Counted from the stretch's first letter, positions 10,676 to 21,615 are shown. The stretch is 64,000 bases of DNA from Notospermus geniculatus (GCA_002633025.1 NMRB01000869.1:180776-244775), one strand, 5' to 3'. Notes: a model not told the origin generated them from the letters alone. Program-made: numbers and translations.

Positions 10676-10790
10676 TTTCTAAGGTGAAAAACATTGCTTC
10701 CTGCCAGATTCGAACCCACGGGCCCTCGCATGAGGCATCAATCGCCAGCATTAAGGGGCAGCACGCCTTAAACCACTAGGCCAAATCCCC
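10676..10790 (-). repeat. tRNA-derived SINE head
   Basis: On the - strand the sequence runs GGGGATTTGGCCTAGTGG (A-box-like, near 10790) and about 75 bases later GTGGGTTCGAATC (B-box-like, near 10708-10720). The spacing suits a long-variable-arm tRNA such as Leu or Ser, but the acceptor arms do not pair, so it is not a working tRNA. The block after it (GAAACACGTTTCTAAGGTGA) recurs near 10947, suggesting a SINE body. Confidence 0.5.
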
Positions 10791-10799
10791 ATCTTCAAA

Positions 10800-11482
10800 A
10801 AAGATGGTTCAATGACCCATGTTAAACGAGGCGTCCATCAGTACCCTGCGAGTAGTCCAAACAATCTCCGAACCCAAACAGTTTTAGAGGGCCTACTAGC
10901 ATGTTATGCAAACGGTCACATATAAAGGAGATACAATTAAAGAACATGAAATAGAAACGGGTTTCTAAGGTGAAAGGCGTAAGTACATCATTTGCCAGTC
11001 CCAAAGTTGCCTTGATAGAGATGTTCCTCTGTACATTGATCATCATAGACGGAAGGATGCCAGCTTCAAACGTGACAATATTTTTTAGCCAACGAAGTAA
11101 AAATAAAGGATAGATGTCATCCTAGCATTCCCACAGCGTATATACCTTTTGTAAACCAGTATTTGGTACACATATATCATATTCCTCAAACAGTTTTTCG
11201 AGTTATGACATATTTGTAACACAATGATATAAGTCACATGCAAGGGATCTGATGATAATGGTCTCGGTCTTGGTATATATGAAACCATTTAGAAGAAGTC
11301 ACGAAGTAAACTTAACATCGAAATTCTGAAAGCGATTTCTTTTGAAATTTAACCGAATGGATGTTTGTTAGTTGAGATGTTCAGCCCTAAGGGAGTAAAG
11401 GACAAGAACAAGAACAGTCATGTATCCTTCGAAAAAAATCGAAAGTAACGTTCAAATATTATGTGCCTACCATAAAGAACTT
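10800..11482. other. No gene recognised
   Basis: Apart from the short block at about 10947 shared with the preceding SINE-like unit, nothing is recognised. Confidence 0.4.
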
Positions 11483-12213
11483 TACGGTGGCCCATAAGGG
11501 ACATTTAGTTTTTATTTTATATTTTTATTTTTTTTTCTACTTTTCTCCGCGGAATAAACTTTTCTCCGCGGAAATAATGTTTTCTCCGCGGAATTAATGT
11601 TTACTCCGCGGAAATAATGTTTTCTCCGCGGAAATAATGTTTTCTCTGCGGAGAAAACTTTTCTCCGCGGAATTAAACTTTTCTCCGCGGAAATAATATT
11701 TTCTCCGCGGAAATAAAGTTTTCTCCGCGGAAATAACTTTATTCCGTGGAATAAACTTGTCTCCACGTGGAAAAACTCTGGCTTTGATCACCGATTTCTA
11801 CAAAGTTAAATTCGCGGAGAAAAGTTTAATTCCGCGGAGAAAAGTTTNCCGCGGAATAAAGTTATTTCCGCGGAATAAACTTTATTTCCGCGGAGAAAAC
11901 TTTATTTCCGCGGAGAAAACATTATTTCCGCGGAGAAAACATTAATTCCGCGGAGAAAATATTATTTCCGCGGAGAAAACATTATTTCCGCGGAGAAAAC
12001 ATTATTTCCGCGGAGAAAACATTAATTCCGCGGAGAAAACATTATTTCCGCGGAGAAAACATTATTTCCGCGGAGAAAAGTTTATTCCGCGGAGAAAACA
12101 TTATTTCCGCGGAGAAAACATTATTTCCGCGGAGAAAAGTTTATTCCGCGGAGAAAAGTAGAAAAAAAATATATATATAAAATAAAAAATAAATGTCCCT
12201 TATGGGCCACCGT
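11483..12213. mobile_element. Long palindromic element with 20-base CCGCGG arrays
   Basis: The terminal inverted repeats are TACGGTGGCCCATAAGGGAC (left) and its complement ending CCTTATGGGCCACCGT (right), flanked by AGAACTT on both sides, a probable target duplication. Inside each end is an AT-rich stretch, then an array of units of about 20 bases with core TCCGCGGA. Left-arm units mostly read TTTTCTCCGCGGAAATAATG; right-arm units are the reverse complement. About 26 exact CCGCGG sites are present, 9 left and 17 right, with a few variants (CTGCGG, CCGTGG, CCACGTGG) near the centre. The arms meet at a unique spacer near 11770-11810. One base (11848) is undetermined. The long open frames across it are translations of the repeat. 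Confidence 0.85.
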
Positions 12214-12222
12214 AGAACTTAA

Positions 12223-12776
12223 GCCCTGTCTACACGATCATACATTTGTTCAAAGCACCATGTTCAAGTGTGTTGTGGATTTCCGTCTACACAGTCCAAC
12301 ATTCATGGACATCTGTGTGATGAACTATGATGGGGGAAGGAAAACGAAAAGAAATTGGAGGGAAAGTTCCTTATTGTTTCAAAATGGATCTCACAAAAGC
12401 TTCGTGAGTGGTGCTGCCGCATTAGTAATAATGCCAGTTACCCGTCGTCGAAAAGGCAAAGGAGTAGGAATAGGTGTCAAAATGGGTTTAAAAACAATGG
12501 ATCAGGAGAAGTGAGTTTGGAGCCTTAAGGGCTGCCATTTTGTACACATGTCACATGATGCAGTTGTGCCACATGACATATATAAACCTTCTGATTGGTA
12601 AATGCCTTGAAATGTTGTGATCGAGATGTTGTGAACATTTAAAATTTGAACATCATCATACATAGTTTGTTGGGAAAACGGTCCAAACGATCATAGGCCT
12701 ACATTTGTCCATGAACATCATACAAATACAAATGTATGATGGTGTTTTGAACAATGTATGATCGTGTAGACGGGCA
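12223..12776. mobile_element. Family V inverted-repeat element
   Basis: The ends are GCCCTGTCTACACGATCATA and TATGATCGTGTAGACGGGC, extended by CATTTGTTCAAA / TTTGAACAATG. Sub-terminal blocks (CATGGACATC, GATGTTCATGGAC) are also mirrored. About 550 bp, lying 10 bases from the CCGCGG element. An 84-codon + strand frame inside (12260) has no recognisable domain. Confidence 0.8.
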
Positions 12777-12801
12777 ATGTAGAGGGTAAATCAGCAACAT
12801 T

Positions 12802-12920
12802 AGGAAGGTTTCGCAAGCGCCCGGTTAGGCCATACGACGACGTTTATCTATTGTTTGGGTATACCTACACAATAGATAAACGTCGTCGTAGGGCCTAACC
12901 GGGCGCTTGCGAAACCTCCC
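12802..12920. mobile_element. Family C hairpin element
   Basis: The left arm is AGGAAGGTTTCGCAAGCGCC and the right arm GGCGCTTGCGAAACCTCCC. The stem continues through CGACGACGTTTATCTATTG and its complement. It is almost fully self-complementary and shares its outer ends with families A and B. Confidence 0.85.
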
Positions 12921-13752
12921 TAATAAGAGTGATTGCAACTCCAGGTTCGTAACAATTGTAGCTCGCAGTCACTGGTATTCAACAACTTTGTTCGTCATTA
13001 TGCATCTTGCAACAACTAAACGCTCTTCTCGAAAAGGATTAACGAAAGAATGCTCTCAGAGTTTGTATCGACGCTGGGTGATACTATTTTTGCCCTGATA
13101 AGCCGATTACAACACGGAATCTTCTAACACCACGCTAAGTTCAACGTTTTATGTTTTCGAAGAGACAAGTTTGGCATTCACTTGTAATAGCAAAGACTGG
13201 TTAATCATAATCAGCGAAACGGAAAGAAACGAAACGGAACAACAAACTCTGACAGAACGTCAGGTCAATGAGGAACCCGCCCTGCGGTTTATCCCGACAG
13301 GTCGGCGCTGTGAGCGCTTGTACCGAAACGACGTCATTGACGTCATTTTAGGTGTCATTGGCGTCATGTTAGGTGCTGACGTTGCGTCATGCATTTTTCT
13401 ACAGGAAAAATGACAGGAAAGACGTTGCTTTTATCGCCATTGTATCCCTTTATGTTAAGAAAAAAAAAGGAATGAGATTAAAAGAAAATTTCATCCGCTA
13501 CACGGTGATGTAAGTTTTACTGTGGGGCGACCAACACAAATGGTTTATTTTCACTGCAGAAATAAATGGAAGTAACGTTAGAAAAAAGAGACTTTCGGTA
13601 CAAGCGCTTGCAGCGCCACGTCGTGACGTTAGTGTGCGGGTTCCTCATTAAGAATTGAGAAAAAAACGCCAAACATTCTGAACATGTGATGAGAGAACGC
13701 ATCAAATCTTTCTTTCAAACAAGAGCAGTCGGAGAAAAAGAACAATGTCGTA
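12921..13752. other. No gene recognised
   Basis: No exon or repeat recognised. The words CGTCATT and GACGTCATT recur around 13330-13400 without a clear unit. Confidence 0.4.
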
Positions 13753-13824
13753 TCTCCCGGGTGGGAATCGAACCCGGGTCAACCGCGTGACATGCGGGTG
13801 TACCGACCACTGTACCAGCGAGGA
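13753..13824 (-). pseudogene. tRNA-Asp(GTC)-like pseudogene
   Basis: The - strand reads TCCTCGCTGGTACAGTGGTC, then an anticodon arm CCCGCATGTCACGCGGT with anticodon GTC, then GGGTTCGATTCCC. This is the layout of eukaryotic tRNA-Asp. The anticodon stem lacks its outermost pair, position 32 is A, and the T stem and acceptor stem cannot both pair as written. It is 72 nt. A degenerate tRNA copy is more likely than a working gene; it could also be the head of a SINE, but no tail is seen. Confidence 0.6.
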
Positions 13825-13861
13825 TTATACATGTAGGCAAGTGAACAGCAGACACATCTAT

Positions 13862-14109
13862 AATTGACCATTCTCAAATTGACGTACGACAAAGACATGC
13901 GCACTTCCACCGAAATCTCAACCATAACCTCGATCTGAAGCTGAATGACGTGACGCAGACACCCGCATGACAGTGACTTCGATGACGTGGCGCCAGGGTC
14001 TTGCCATTGCTAAATCATGTAATTGCGTCACGTCACCCGGTTTCAGATCGAGGTTCTGGTTGAGATTTCGGTGGAAGTGCGCAGATCTGCGAATTTGAGA
14101 ATCGTCTAT
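13862..14109. mobile_element. Family H inverted-repeat element, copy 1
   Basis: The ends are CATTCTCAAATTGACG and, mirrored, CTGCGAATTTGAGAATCG. Inner blocks CGCACTTCCACCGAAATCTC and GAGATTTCGGTGGAAGTGCG are complementary. About 248 bp; partner of 5941-6181. Confidence 0.85.
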
Positions 14110-14824
14110 CGCGACGGTCGTCTTTGCTCCAACGCTGAAAAAACGGACGTGACAGATTTTTCTGATAGAAAATGCATGTGTAGCACCCTTCTGCATATAG
14201 TAGAAGGATATACCGACTAAAGGTCACCAATATCAACCCAGTGAACAGACCGGAACAGCTCTGGAGATGGTGTTGAGTTTCGACCAGAACAGAACGTCAA
14301 GTCAAATTTCTGCCATGTACCACAGTATATCACAACGTCATAAATTGACGCGAACGCAAAATCTACTTTGTAGCAAAAGAAACTGCGACCGACTTTTAAT
14401 TCATTTAATCGAATTCCCATAAAACGGTCAGCGTTGGATCCCCAACCCCTTCAGGGTGATATCCATTAATTCCATCTCCAATAACCAGACCTACTCAAAG
14501 AAAATTCAATTTGAGATCTGGTGCAGGGTAAAAACCTTCTTAGATGAAGCCGTTAAACAAGAGACTTTCCGACTGAAGTGTTAGAAGTATGCAGCTAAAT
14601 GCTTTTAAAGAATTCAGCCAATGGCTATGAAACTTTCTCTGAGTGGAAGTCCTTTGAGCGGTCTAGACCTCGATGGCCGGTTGTGGTGGTTACAAATAAG
14701 TTTGAGTTCACATTGTTCATGACATTTGGGAGACAAACGTAGAAATTTCTTGATAATCTACTGCCAAACTTGGCTCAGTCGGATATTATCCTGCAAGGCC
14801 CATATTCATAAAACTTTTGCGTGG
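14110..14824. other. No gene recognised
   Basis: No exon or repeat recognised until about 14797, where CCCATATTCATAAAACTTTT resembles a family K end. Confidence 0.4.
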
Positions 14825-15053
14825 CTAAAGCCTAGGTCACAAATCCACCGGGCCCCGTACGATTTTCCCCACCCAGCGGCTTGCCGTGGATTTTAGAGAC
14901 TGAAACACGGATCTAAGATGAATTATGCCGAAATCGCCTCAATGGATAAGTGGAAATTAGACTGGATCAAACTGGGCACTGTAGAATTTGGCCAAAATGT
15001 CTGTTTTTACTCGCCGTACGGGCCCCGGAGTGGATATGTGACCTAGGCTTTAG
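14825..15053. mobile_element. Family I inverted-repeat element, copy 1
   Basis: The ends are CTAAAGCCTAGGTCAC and GTGACCTAGGCTTTAG. Inner arms CCGGGCCCCGTACG and CGTACGGGCCCCGG are mirrored. The middle (ATTATGCCGAAATCGCCTCA) is nearly identical to copy 2 at 28552. Confidence 0.88.
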
Positions 15054-15263
15054 TTACTTGCCAAAGTGCCCGGTTTGTACAGCAGATCAGTTTGTACACA
15101 AATAGCAACCAACTAAGCTTGTAAGGTTTTATGAAGATCTAAGCAACGTTTCTAAGCAACGTTACTGCAGGGCCAAAGTTTTGTTGGAATTGATGCTATA
15201 TCTCGTTTGCAGCAGGTTAGGTGCTCCTCGAGAAACGTGGTAGGCGTACTCATTCATTGCTTC

Positions 15264-15500
15264 TAAAGCCTGCCGCACACTGGAGCTATCTGCTGAGAAA
15301 AAAGTCATTCGAGACCGTTTGCTCAGCAGACAGCTCGCGTGTGCGCGTATTTTTCGGTGCGTTTTCTGCCTCGCGAGGCAGACTCACCGAAAATTATGCG
15401 CACAAATATGCGCACACGCGAGCTGTCTGCTGAGCAAAACGGTCTCGACTGACTTTTTGCTCAGCAGATACATGTAGCTCCAGTGTGCGGCAGGCTTTAG
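15264..15500. mobile_element. Long hairpin element
   Basis: The ends are TAAAGCCTGCCGCACACTGG and CCAGTGTGCGGCAGGCTTTA. The stem runs inward through TGCTCAGCAGACAGCTCGCG to a GCCTCGCGAGGC apex near 15373. It is a perfect or near-perfect fold of about 237 bases; one copy. Confidence 0.88.
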
Positions 15501-16039
15501 ACTGAGGCGCTAAGAATGAAAAACTTTGATCATGGTACTTCATGCCTTAATTTACAGAACATGCCCGTCGGTCGAACCAACAGTACACGAGGAACGGGAT
15601 TGAGGGAAAGGCAGGGTTCACAAGAGTCATGAAAATCATCACAACGCGAAGAGAGATAGGAAAAGGTACTGGGAACCCCGGGCTGGGAACGTACATGTTT
15701 ACTGGTATCAGATTTTCATTGCTTTTCATTGCTAAGTAATCCCGTCAACATTTCATTCGGCTGTCATTTTCAATTTCCAAATCGCGAGCCACGATCAGCA
15801 TTACTAAAAGCTGTAAATCTTGTTGGAACATTTCGGTTGCAAACTTTAAGGAGATAATTGGATATGTTTCCCAAAGGATTATGGAAAACATCAGCTAATC
15901 ATTCAGTCTTTCTTTGGTATCACAACACCAATATATCACCAGCGTTCAGGGACCTTATTTACAATGCCTTCGTTGGACTTGCAGATCCGAAAGACTGGTT
16001 CGCTGTAACCGTACACTGTATAGCTGTATACAAATAGAC
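15501..16039. other. No gene recognised
   Basis: No exon or repeat recognised. Confidence 0.4.
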
Positions 16040-16153
16040 GGTTAAGGGGCAGCGCACCAGGGGAGGGGGGGTCGGTACCGGAAGCGATCGCCACCGATCT
16101 TCTCGCTAGCCACGGCAGACTAGGCGATATCGGTTTTGGTACTGTTTGATAGT

Positions 16154-16540
16154 AGTGAGGTTTCGCAAATCTGACGAAACGCGAAGTACGAAATACGAAA
16201 TTGGACTTCATTTCCAGGACGTAATGTATTTCAGGAGATGGTTGGTACCACAAATATCGCCGGCTGCAAGAGCGTCTTTTAGGTATGACGTTAGACGGAT
16301 AGAGTTACGGTGTAGGCCTATATCGAATTTGAAATTTATGTTTTGTTCCCACTTCGTAGATACGAAGTGGCTATTTAAAAATTCAAGATGCACCAGAACT
16401 CTTTTGGTCTTGCATGATATGCTAAAAAACGAGCTGGCGGCAGGGACATTTGTGGTACCAACCATCTCCAGAAATGAATGGGAATGAAGTTGAATTTCGT
16501 ATTTCGTACTTCGTGTTTCGTCAGATTTTCGAAAACTCAC
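16154..16540. mobile_element. Family D inverted-repeat element, copy 1
   Basis: The left arm is AGTGAGGTTTCGCAAATCTG then ACGAAACGCGAAGTACGAAA; the right arm is TTTCGTACTTCGTGTTTCGT then CAGATTTTCGAAAACTCAC. An inner TTGGTACCACAAAT is mirrored by ATTTGTGGTACCAACC. About 387 bp, partner of 21975-22352. Frames of over 100 codons on both strands reflect the palindrome. Confidence 0.87.
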
Positions 16541-16543
16541 TAT

Positions 16544-17147
16544 AGATGAGATCAAACTTCGTAATTAGGTCATTGCCATGGATAATTCGCGCATGCGCAT
16601 TTTGCCGTTTTCCTTGGTCCAAGCCGGAAGTCGATGTTTTAATGGCTTTCAACGAAGGATTTGCCGGTGTGTCGCACATTTTGCCGTTTTCTGTGGGCTT
16701 TTCGCCCAGCTTTGTGTTTGTAAGTGTGTGGGTCCTCGAGATAATCACCTGGTGCTCCTGAAAATCGTTACCATCATGAAAATCGGGTGAGATTTACAGA
16801 AAAATTCGCCCAGGTTTGGTCTCCGAATGGACAAAAATGGCGATGCACGTGGCCGGTCGATCGCGAATTCACCCCATTCTTCGCTCAAACTTTGGGAAAC
16901 CAGCGGGGAAACCAGTGATTTTTCCGTTCCTCAACTGTTACCAGACCCGTTCACAGTGTAATTAAGGGCTCCCCTGCAGAAATATCGAAGAGAACCACCA
17001 AAAATGCTGCCGAGACGGAATCCTTCGTTGAAACCAATGTAAACACACCAGCCTCCGCGTTGTCAAGGAAAATGGCTACTGCGCATGTGCGGGTTGCCAA
17101 GAAATCGCCATGACGTCATAAACGACGACCTAATTTGATCTCATCTA
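16544..17147. mobile_element. Family E inverted-repeat element
   Basis: The ends are AGATGAGATCAAACTTCG, then TAATTAGGTC, and GACCTAATTTGATCTCATCT. Sub-terminal CAACGAAGGATTTGCCGGTG pairs loosely with AATCCTTCGTTG. About 604 bp, single copy, directly beside the family D element. Confidence 0.78.
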
Positions 17148-17220
17148 TTGGGAGATCACCGCTGGCGAGAAGATTCCACGCCGTCGCTGTCCAGCGCACA
17201 CATGGCGTCAACAACCGATT

Positions 17221-18065
17221 TGTAAGATCATCCTCTAACATGAATTTGCATTGTCTGCTGCAAAAGCCCGATGTAAAATAGTTAGGACCGGGTACCAGTC
17301 TAATGCAACCTTTACTATCTTTACCTTTCCGTGGTGCAAAAAGTAAGTGAACTGGCCTCGAACCGGATCCGACCGACTCCGTGTAAAAAGGGTTTATAGT
17401 CAAACAATGTTCACCGATTGAGGGCATTCACAGCTCATAACAGGATTGCGACAAGACATTTGAGAAGATGAACAGGACTTTACTATGTTCGCTAAAATCC
17501 GTAGAATCGTGTTGCTGGTGTTGATTTTCACTCCGCATATCGTCTGCCGCTGAAGTGCTGCTCATTGCAAGAAGGAGATTTTCTCTAACTGCCTTTCTCC
17601 ATGATCGAGGAGAGCAGGAAGAAACCACACCATGAAGTACAACAGACCGTCCGAGCCGTCCGTATCGTTGGCCGCTGGGCGTCTGGTATAACTCAATATT
17701 TACGGACATGCAATCCAGAATGCAAGACAGACGACCAGTGGCGGAACACGACGAAATAGCCAGTCGCCGCATATAAGCGGGAAAGAGAGGGCAGACTCAC
17801 AGGAAGAAAATTGCGACACTAATCAGTGCCAGGCCGTAGGAGTACCCAATTTTTTGCGGACCAAAAGCTCACTGAAGGCAACTGAGAGTAAGAGACACAA
17901 AAAATCATGGTTTTTCATTTCAAATGACAGGAAATTGGATCAGCTAAGAGCACTACTTTTCCATTTTTTTCTTAACAAAAAAAAGGCCCTTATGTCAGCA
18001 AGTTCTTGCCCACTGGGTTTCCCCTTTTACAAGTGTTGGATCCAGTACTGTTAATCAAATGATCG
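17221..18065. other. No gene recognised
   Basis: A 114-codon - strand frame (17428-17772) has no recognisable domain or splice context. No repeat seen. Confidence 0.35.
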
Positions 18066-18120
18066 CCACGATGGTGTAGTGGAAACTGTTCACCTTTGAT
18101 ACGGGGGATCCAGGTTCGAT
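18066..18120 (+). repeat. tRNA-like fragment (A and B box)
   Basis: GCCACGATGGTGTAGTGGAA resembles a tRNA A-box region and CCAGGTTCGATGC a B-box. They are too close together and unpaired to be a working tRNA. Probably the head of a decayed SINE. Confidence 0.4.
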
Positions 18121-18193
18121 GCGAAAACAATGAGGACATTGAGTATGAACTGACCCAAAGATTGTTGAAGATGCGTCACATCTAGTCCCAAGT

Positions 18194-18361
18194 CTAAAGC
18201 TAGGCGGACATGTATGCGGTTCGTGCTCCGGTGCGGCAACGGTAGGGATGTTTGTAAAGTCGACTGACCCAACGCTGTCGACTCGTCATTTATCCGGGTC
18301 AGTCGACTTTAAAAACACCCCTGCCGCATCGAGATTTGCCGCACATGTGCGCCTGGCTTTA
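18194..18361. mobile_element. Nested pair of inverted repeats
   Basis: Outer arms: CTAAAGCTAGGCGGACATGT and ACATGTGCGCCTGGCTTTAG. Inner hairpin at 18241-18324: GGTAGGGATGTTTGTAAAGT plus CGACTGACCC, and GGGTCAGTCGACTTTAAAAA plus CACCCCTGCC. The inner unit appears to have entered the outer one. Confidence 0.72.
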
Positions 18362-18501
18362 GGGTGGCTGCACAACTAATGCGATGCGTTGACGCATGCG
18401 GCAAATGCTTTGTTATTTTCCGCCGCACTGCACGCAAACAAAGGTTTTGGCGCATGCGTCGACCTATCGCATGCGAATCGCGTCAGGTGTGTCCCTACCC
18501 T
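18361..18501. mobile_element. Third adjoining inverted-repeat element
   Basis: AGGGTGGCTGCACAAC and AATGCGATGCGTTGACGCAT at the left are mirrored at the right by ATGCGTCGACC, CGCATGCGAATCGCG and GTGTGTCCCTACCCT. The arms are imperfect, with a GC-rich centre. Confidence 0.55.
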
Positions 18502-19200
18502 TATATGGACAGACGGGTAGGACTTATGGCTGGCCCCGGAATCGACAGGCATAGAATCCTCATGCCATTGGTGAACGTAACACAGTACCTCGCATAGTTA
18601 TTGCGAAGGGGTGAGCCTGAATGTTAATGCGTGACCTTATAGACGTGAAACTACAGTATGTTGGACAACTTGTTGAACCGACGGCTTTCACATGACATTG
18701 GATGAAATGCACAACCACTGAGACACACATAGGATGGAATGCACAAACTGCGTGTACCATTCATGCCTTATATGGAAAAGCACCGACAACTTTCAAGTAT
18801 GACTCAGTCCATTACCACTCGAGCTACAAGTAGTGCGGCGAGGGCAGTGTGTATTGATTTGTACAATTATGCAGTGTCAGTTTTGATTGTGTAATGCAGT
18901 GCATTCTGCATCTGACGGAAATGAACGTGTTAAAAATTGAAGATGAGTGTCAGTTGAAGTGTTGCGGCATGTCAGGAATCGCTCTGACTCGGCTCAGGCT
19001 TTGTCTACTGCAGACACCTTGTTGTAACATCGATAACTCGAAATAAGCTGAATGAAACGTGATACACTGAAGTACTGCAAAGCACGTGTTTTATGCATGT
19101 CTTTTGTCAGATGGACATTTTGGATGCAGATTTGCGAATTTCTGAAAAAAGTCGCGAAAAGGTCCTGAAAACGACGCAGAAAACGGTACAGTAGACACAT
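18502..19200. other. No gene recognised
   Basis: No exon or repeat recognised. Confidence 0.4.
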
Positions 19201-19351
19201 TGGGGAGGTTTAGAAATCAAACGATAAACGTAAACGTTAACGACAACGTTACTTATGTACCGAAAATGCAATATAAAATCTGGTTAATGTGTAGTATGAA
19301 AAATAACGTTGTCGTAAAGTTTACGTTTATTGTTTGATTTCTAAACCTCCC
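19201..19351. mobile_element. Family A hairpin element, copy 4
   Basis: The arms are GGGGAGGTTTAGAAATCAAA and TTTGATTTCTAAACCTCCC; GTACCGAAAATGCAATATAA lies inside. Confidence 0.87.
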
Positions 19352-20507
19352 TAATGAGTGATATCAAAAATTTATAAGGCGAGCTTATGAATTTTTGGTG
19401 ATATCCAGCAAAATTTTCAGTTGTCGTGGTAGACCGGAGGAGTAAACATAAGAACACGGCCCTCTTGTCAGCGTACGAATCACCACAGTGTTCCTCGGCA
19501 GTTGAAAAACATTATAATCGATGACGCAGGTAAAATCAACAAATAAAACACGGGAAAAAATTATCAGAAGGAAAGGTACACTCAAAAAATTAAATGGTTA
19601 TCTCTGTAACTAACTTTCGATTTTTTTGAGTGTAGCATCGCCATTGCTATCGAAGCAGACGTTCGCCAAGACGGCAACAAAACAATCAAAACAGTGAGAA
19701 AAAAATAACTCGCTTCCATTACGACGCAGACGGTGACCTTTTCGGCTCAAATCAAGGGACCTTTTCACAGAGGTTTTCATTTCTAAAACATCTAGCACTT
19801 GCTAAGTAAATCCTTATTGACAGGTCTTGACACCAGCTCGGGCTGAATAAACCGATAAAATCCCCGCTACATTACAAAAAGAACTTCTTTAGAGCCAGTC
19901 AAGCCAGTCGTGAGCTGTCTGAAGAGAGAATCGAACGCCGCCATCTTGAATCAATTACGGTGTACTTACTTTATTGGAATAAATTCCTACTACAATGTAC
20001 ATGTACAGTACGTACATATTTAATTGCAAAATTGCTTTTGTGGCTTTGCTCCCTTTGAATACCATTTTAACTCGGTCAACAGCAAATCTAGGCTGACCTA
20101 AGATGCCGAAATTTGCAACTTCGAAATTGTGAATTTCTGGGCGGCGAAATTATTCTTGGCGTCATTTTTTACTTTTGCTATTAATCCCCTTTAAGGTTAT
20201 TGGGAAGGATTCTTTATAAACATCGTTCCTGCCCTCCAGTGATGAAATGTAGGATCTCAAGCAGGACCGTGATAGATTGATGTAATCAATCTTTCGTGTA
20301 CCACAAAGCACATTATAGCGTAGAGAGTAGCTGTTACCTCAAATAACCATGCTCCCACCGTAGATAATGCCTTGTACCATTGGATGGCAGTTTTGTTGTT
20401 TTGCTGATGCATGCATGCATTTTGCTCACATTACACGCAATCCGCTGCACATGAAGTTTATGGGAAGAATATTTTGCCCCCCCCCCCCCAGACAGTCAAC
20501 GCAAAAG
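19352..20507. other. No gene recognised
   Basis: Includes a short poly-C run just before 20490. No exon or repeat family recognised. Confidence 0.4.
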
Positions 20508-20931
20508 ATTACTCTTCATTCCACATCCGAATGGCTCGAGGTTTTCAGCCGATATCTCCGCAACGGCCGGGTCAAAGTTGACAAAACATACATCAATTGA
20601 CTTGTCTTTCTTTTCGGTATCTTTCTGCTATCTTCATTTTTCGCGCAAGGCCGACATAACGGATCCCTTTCTCAAAACCCATTTCATTTCGCCACGGTGT
20701 TCAGTGCAGTTTACACGCGCGCGATGCATTTCGTCCTTTCAAAATGGCCGCCATTTCGGCCGTAAACACGAACTGTGATTGGTGAAAGAACTTCTTTATG
20801 TCACGTTTTTAGGGATGATGCCTGTAGCGGCAAAAAAGGCAAATCGATTGATGTATGGTGTGTCAAATTTGACCCAGCCGTTGCGGAGCAATCGTTCATA
20901 AACCTCGCGCCATTCGAAAGTGGAATGAAGG
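20508..20931. mobile_element. Family P element, copy 1, with inverted arms
   Basis: The left arm runs CTTCATTCCACATCCGAATG, GCCGATATCTCCGCAAC, then CATACATCAATTGACTTG. The right arm is the mirrored ATCGATTGATGTATGGTGTG, GTTGCGGAGCAATCG and CATTCGAAAGTGGAATGAAG. The left arm is longer and is shared with 30434-30680. Confidence 0.72.
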
Positions 20932-21370
20932 AAGCCTGGGCTTCGTACTTACTGCATCTTTGGCGAATAGCTTCGCCTAACAATTTTGCACGGAGACGTC
21001 ATAGCTGCCCGCAACAGGAAACGTTGGTAACCAACCGCCCTTTGTCGATATTTTAATATTCAAAGCAGATGCAACGTAAACTGGGAAGGCCTTTGATACG
21101 CTCGGCAAAGACATTCTGAAACATACGTTTTGATTGTTATGCAGATACGGGACAGGACAATACAACAACATTTCTAACGGTTAATGCTTTTTTCATAGCG
21201 GATAATTACTACACTGTGTTAGTGGGATGTCCTCCGGCTCAAACAGGTCCATATCCATTAATGCCTGTTTGATTGTGTTTTAGCGCCGTTTCCAGACATT
21301 TCTGAGCAGCATCGTCTGAGGATACCGGTCCGTCAGCAGTTTTATCTCACAGAAAAGGCTTTCAGAATAG

Positions 21371-21615
21371 AAGCTGTCAGTAAGTTGACCAATAGGTGTC
21401 ACTACTGGTCGTATTCATAAAGCGGTTCTATCGTTAGAACCGACTTGAGCCGATTCCACGTGCAGTGGTTTACCACACTAGGAACTGGCCCAAGACGGTT
21501 CTGACGATCAATCATGGTTGACTGAGCACCAATCAGGAGAATGTTCTTTTGTATTGGTCCGCTAGAACTTTGCTGCCATCTTTTGGCGATAAGTGCGGCT
21601 GACTGCTCCTATTGA
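21371..21615. mobile_element. Family J element, copy 1, interrupted by a family K-like hairpin
   Basis: It starts GCTGTCAGTAAGTTGACCAA and TAGGTGTCACTAC, then at about 21405 switches to GGTCGTATTCATAAAGCGGT, a family K end. Family J resumes by about 21550 with GTATTGGTCCGCTAGAACTT, ending GACTGCTCCTATTG. The inserted part resembles 43976-44100 but its right arm has decayed. Confidence 0.65.

Larger units (their letters stand above)
16040..17220. mobile_element. Family F element, copy 2, split by two insertions
   Basis: The left part (16040-16153) carries CGATCTTCTCGCTAGCC and AGGCGATATCGGTTTTGG, stopping at CTGTTTGAT. The right part resumes at 17148 with GGGAGATCACCGCTGGCGAG, AAGATTCCACG and CCAGCGCACAC. 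In the complete copy at 23957-24185 (read on the - strand) these halves are continuous: TTTGATACTGGGCGGTCATC. Two separate inverted-repeat elements, families D and E, lie head to tail in the gap. Confidence 0.78.

Noticed and set aside
11512-11945. Repeated-peptide frames (SAEKTLFPRRK-like)
   Set aside because: They are translations of the 20-base CCGCGG units and change frame with each indel.
11540-12160. CRISPR-like array
   Set aside because: Repeats are palindromic, have no unique spacers, and the host is clearly eukaryotic.
16146-16555. Frames of 113 and 115 codons on opposite strands
   Set aside because: Both lie in the family D palindrome, which makes matching frames on both strands (TRSTKYEI appears in each).
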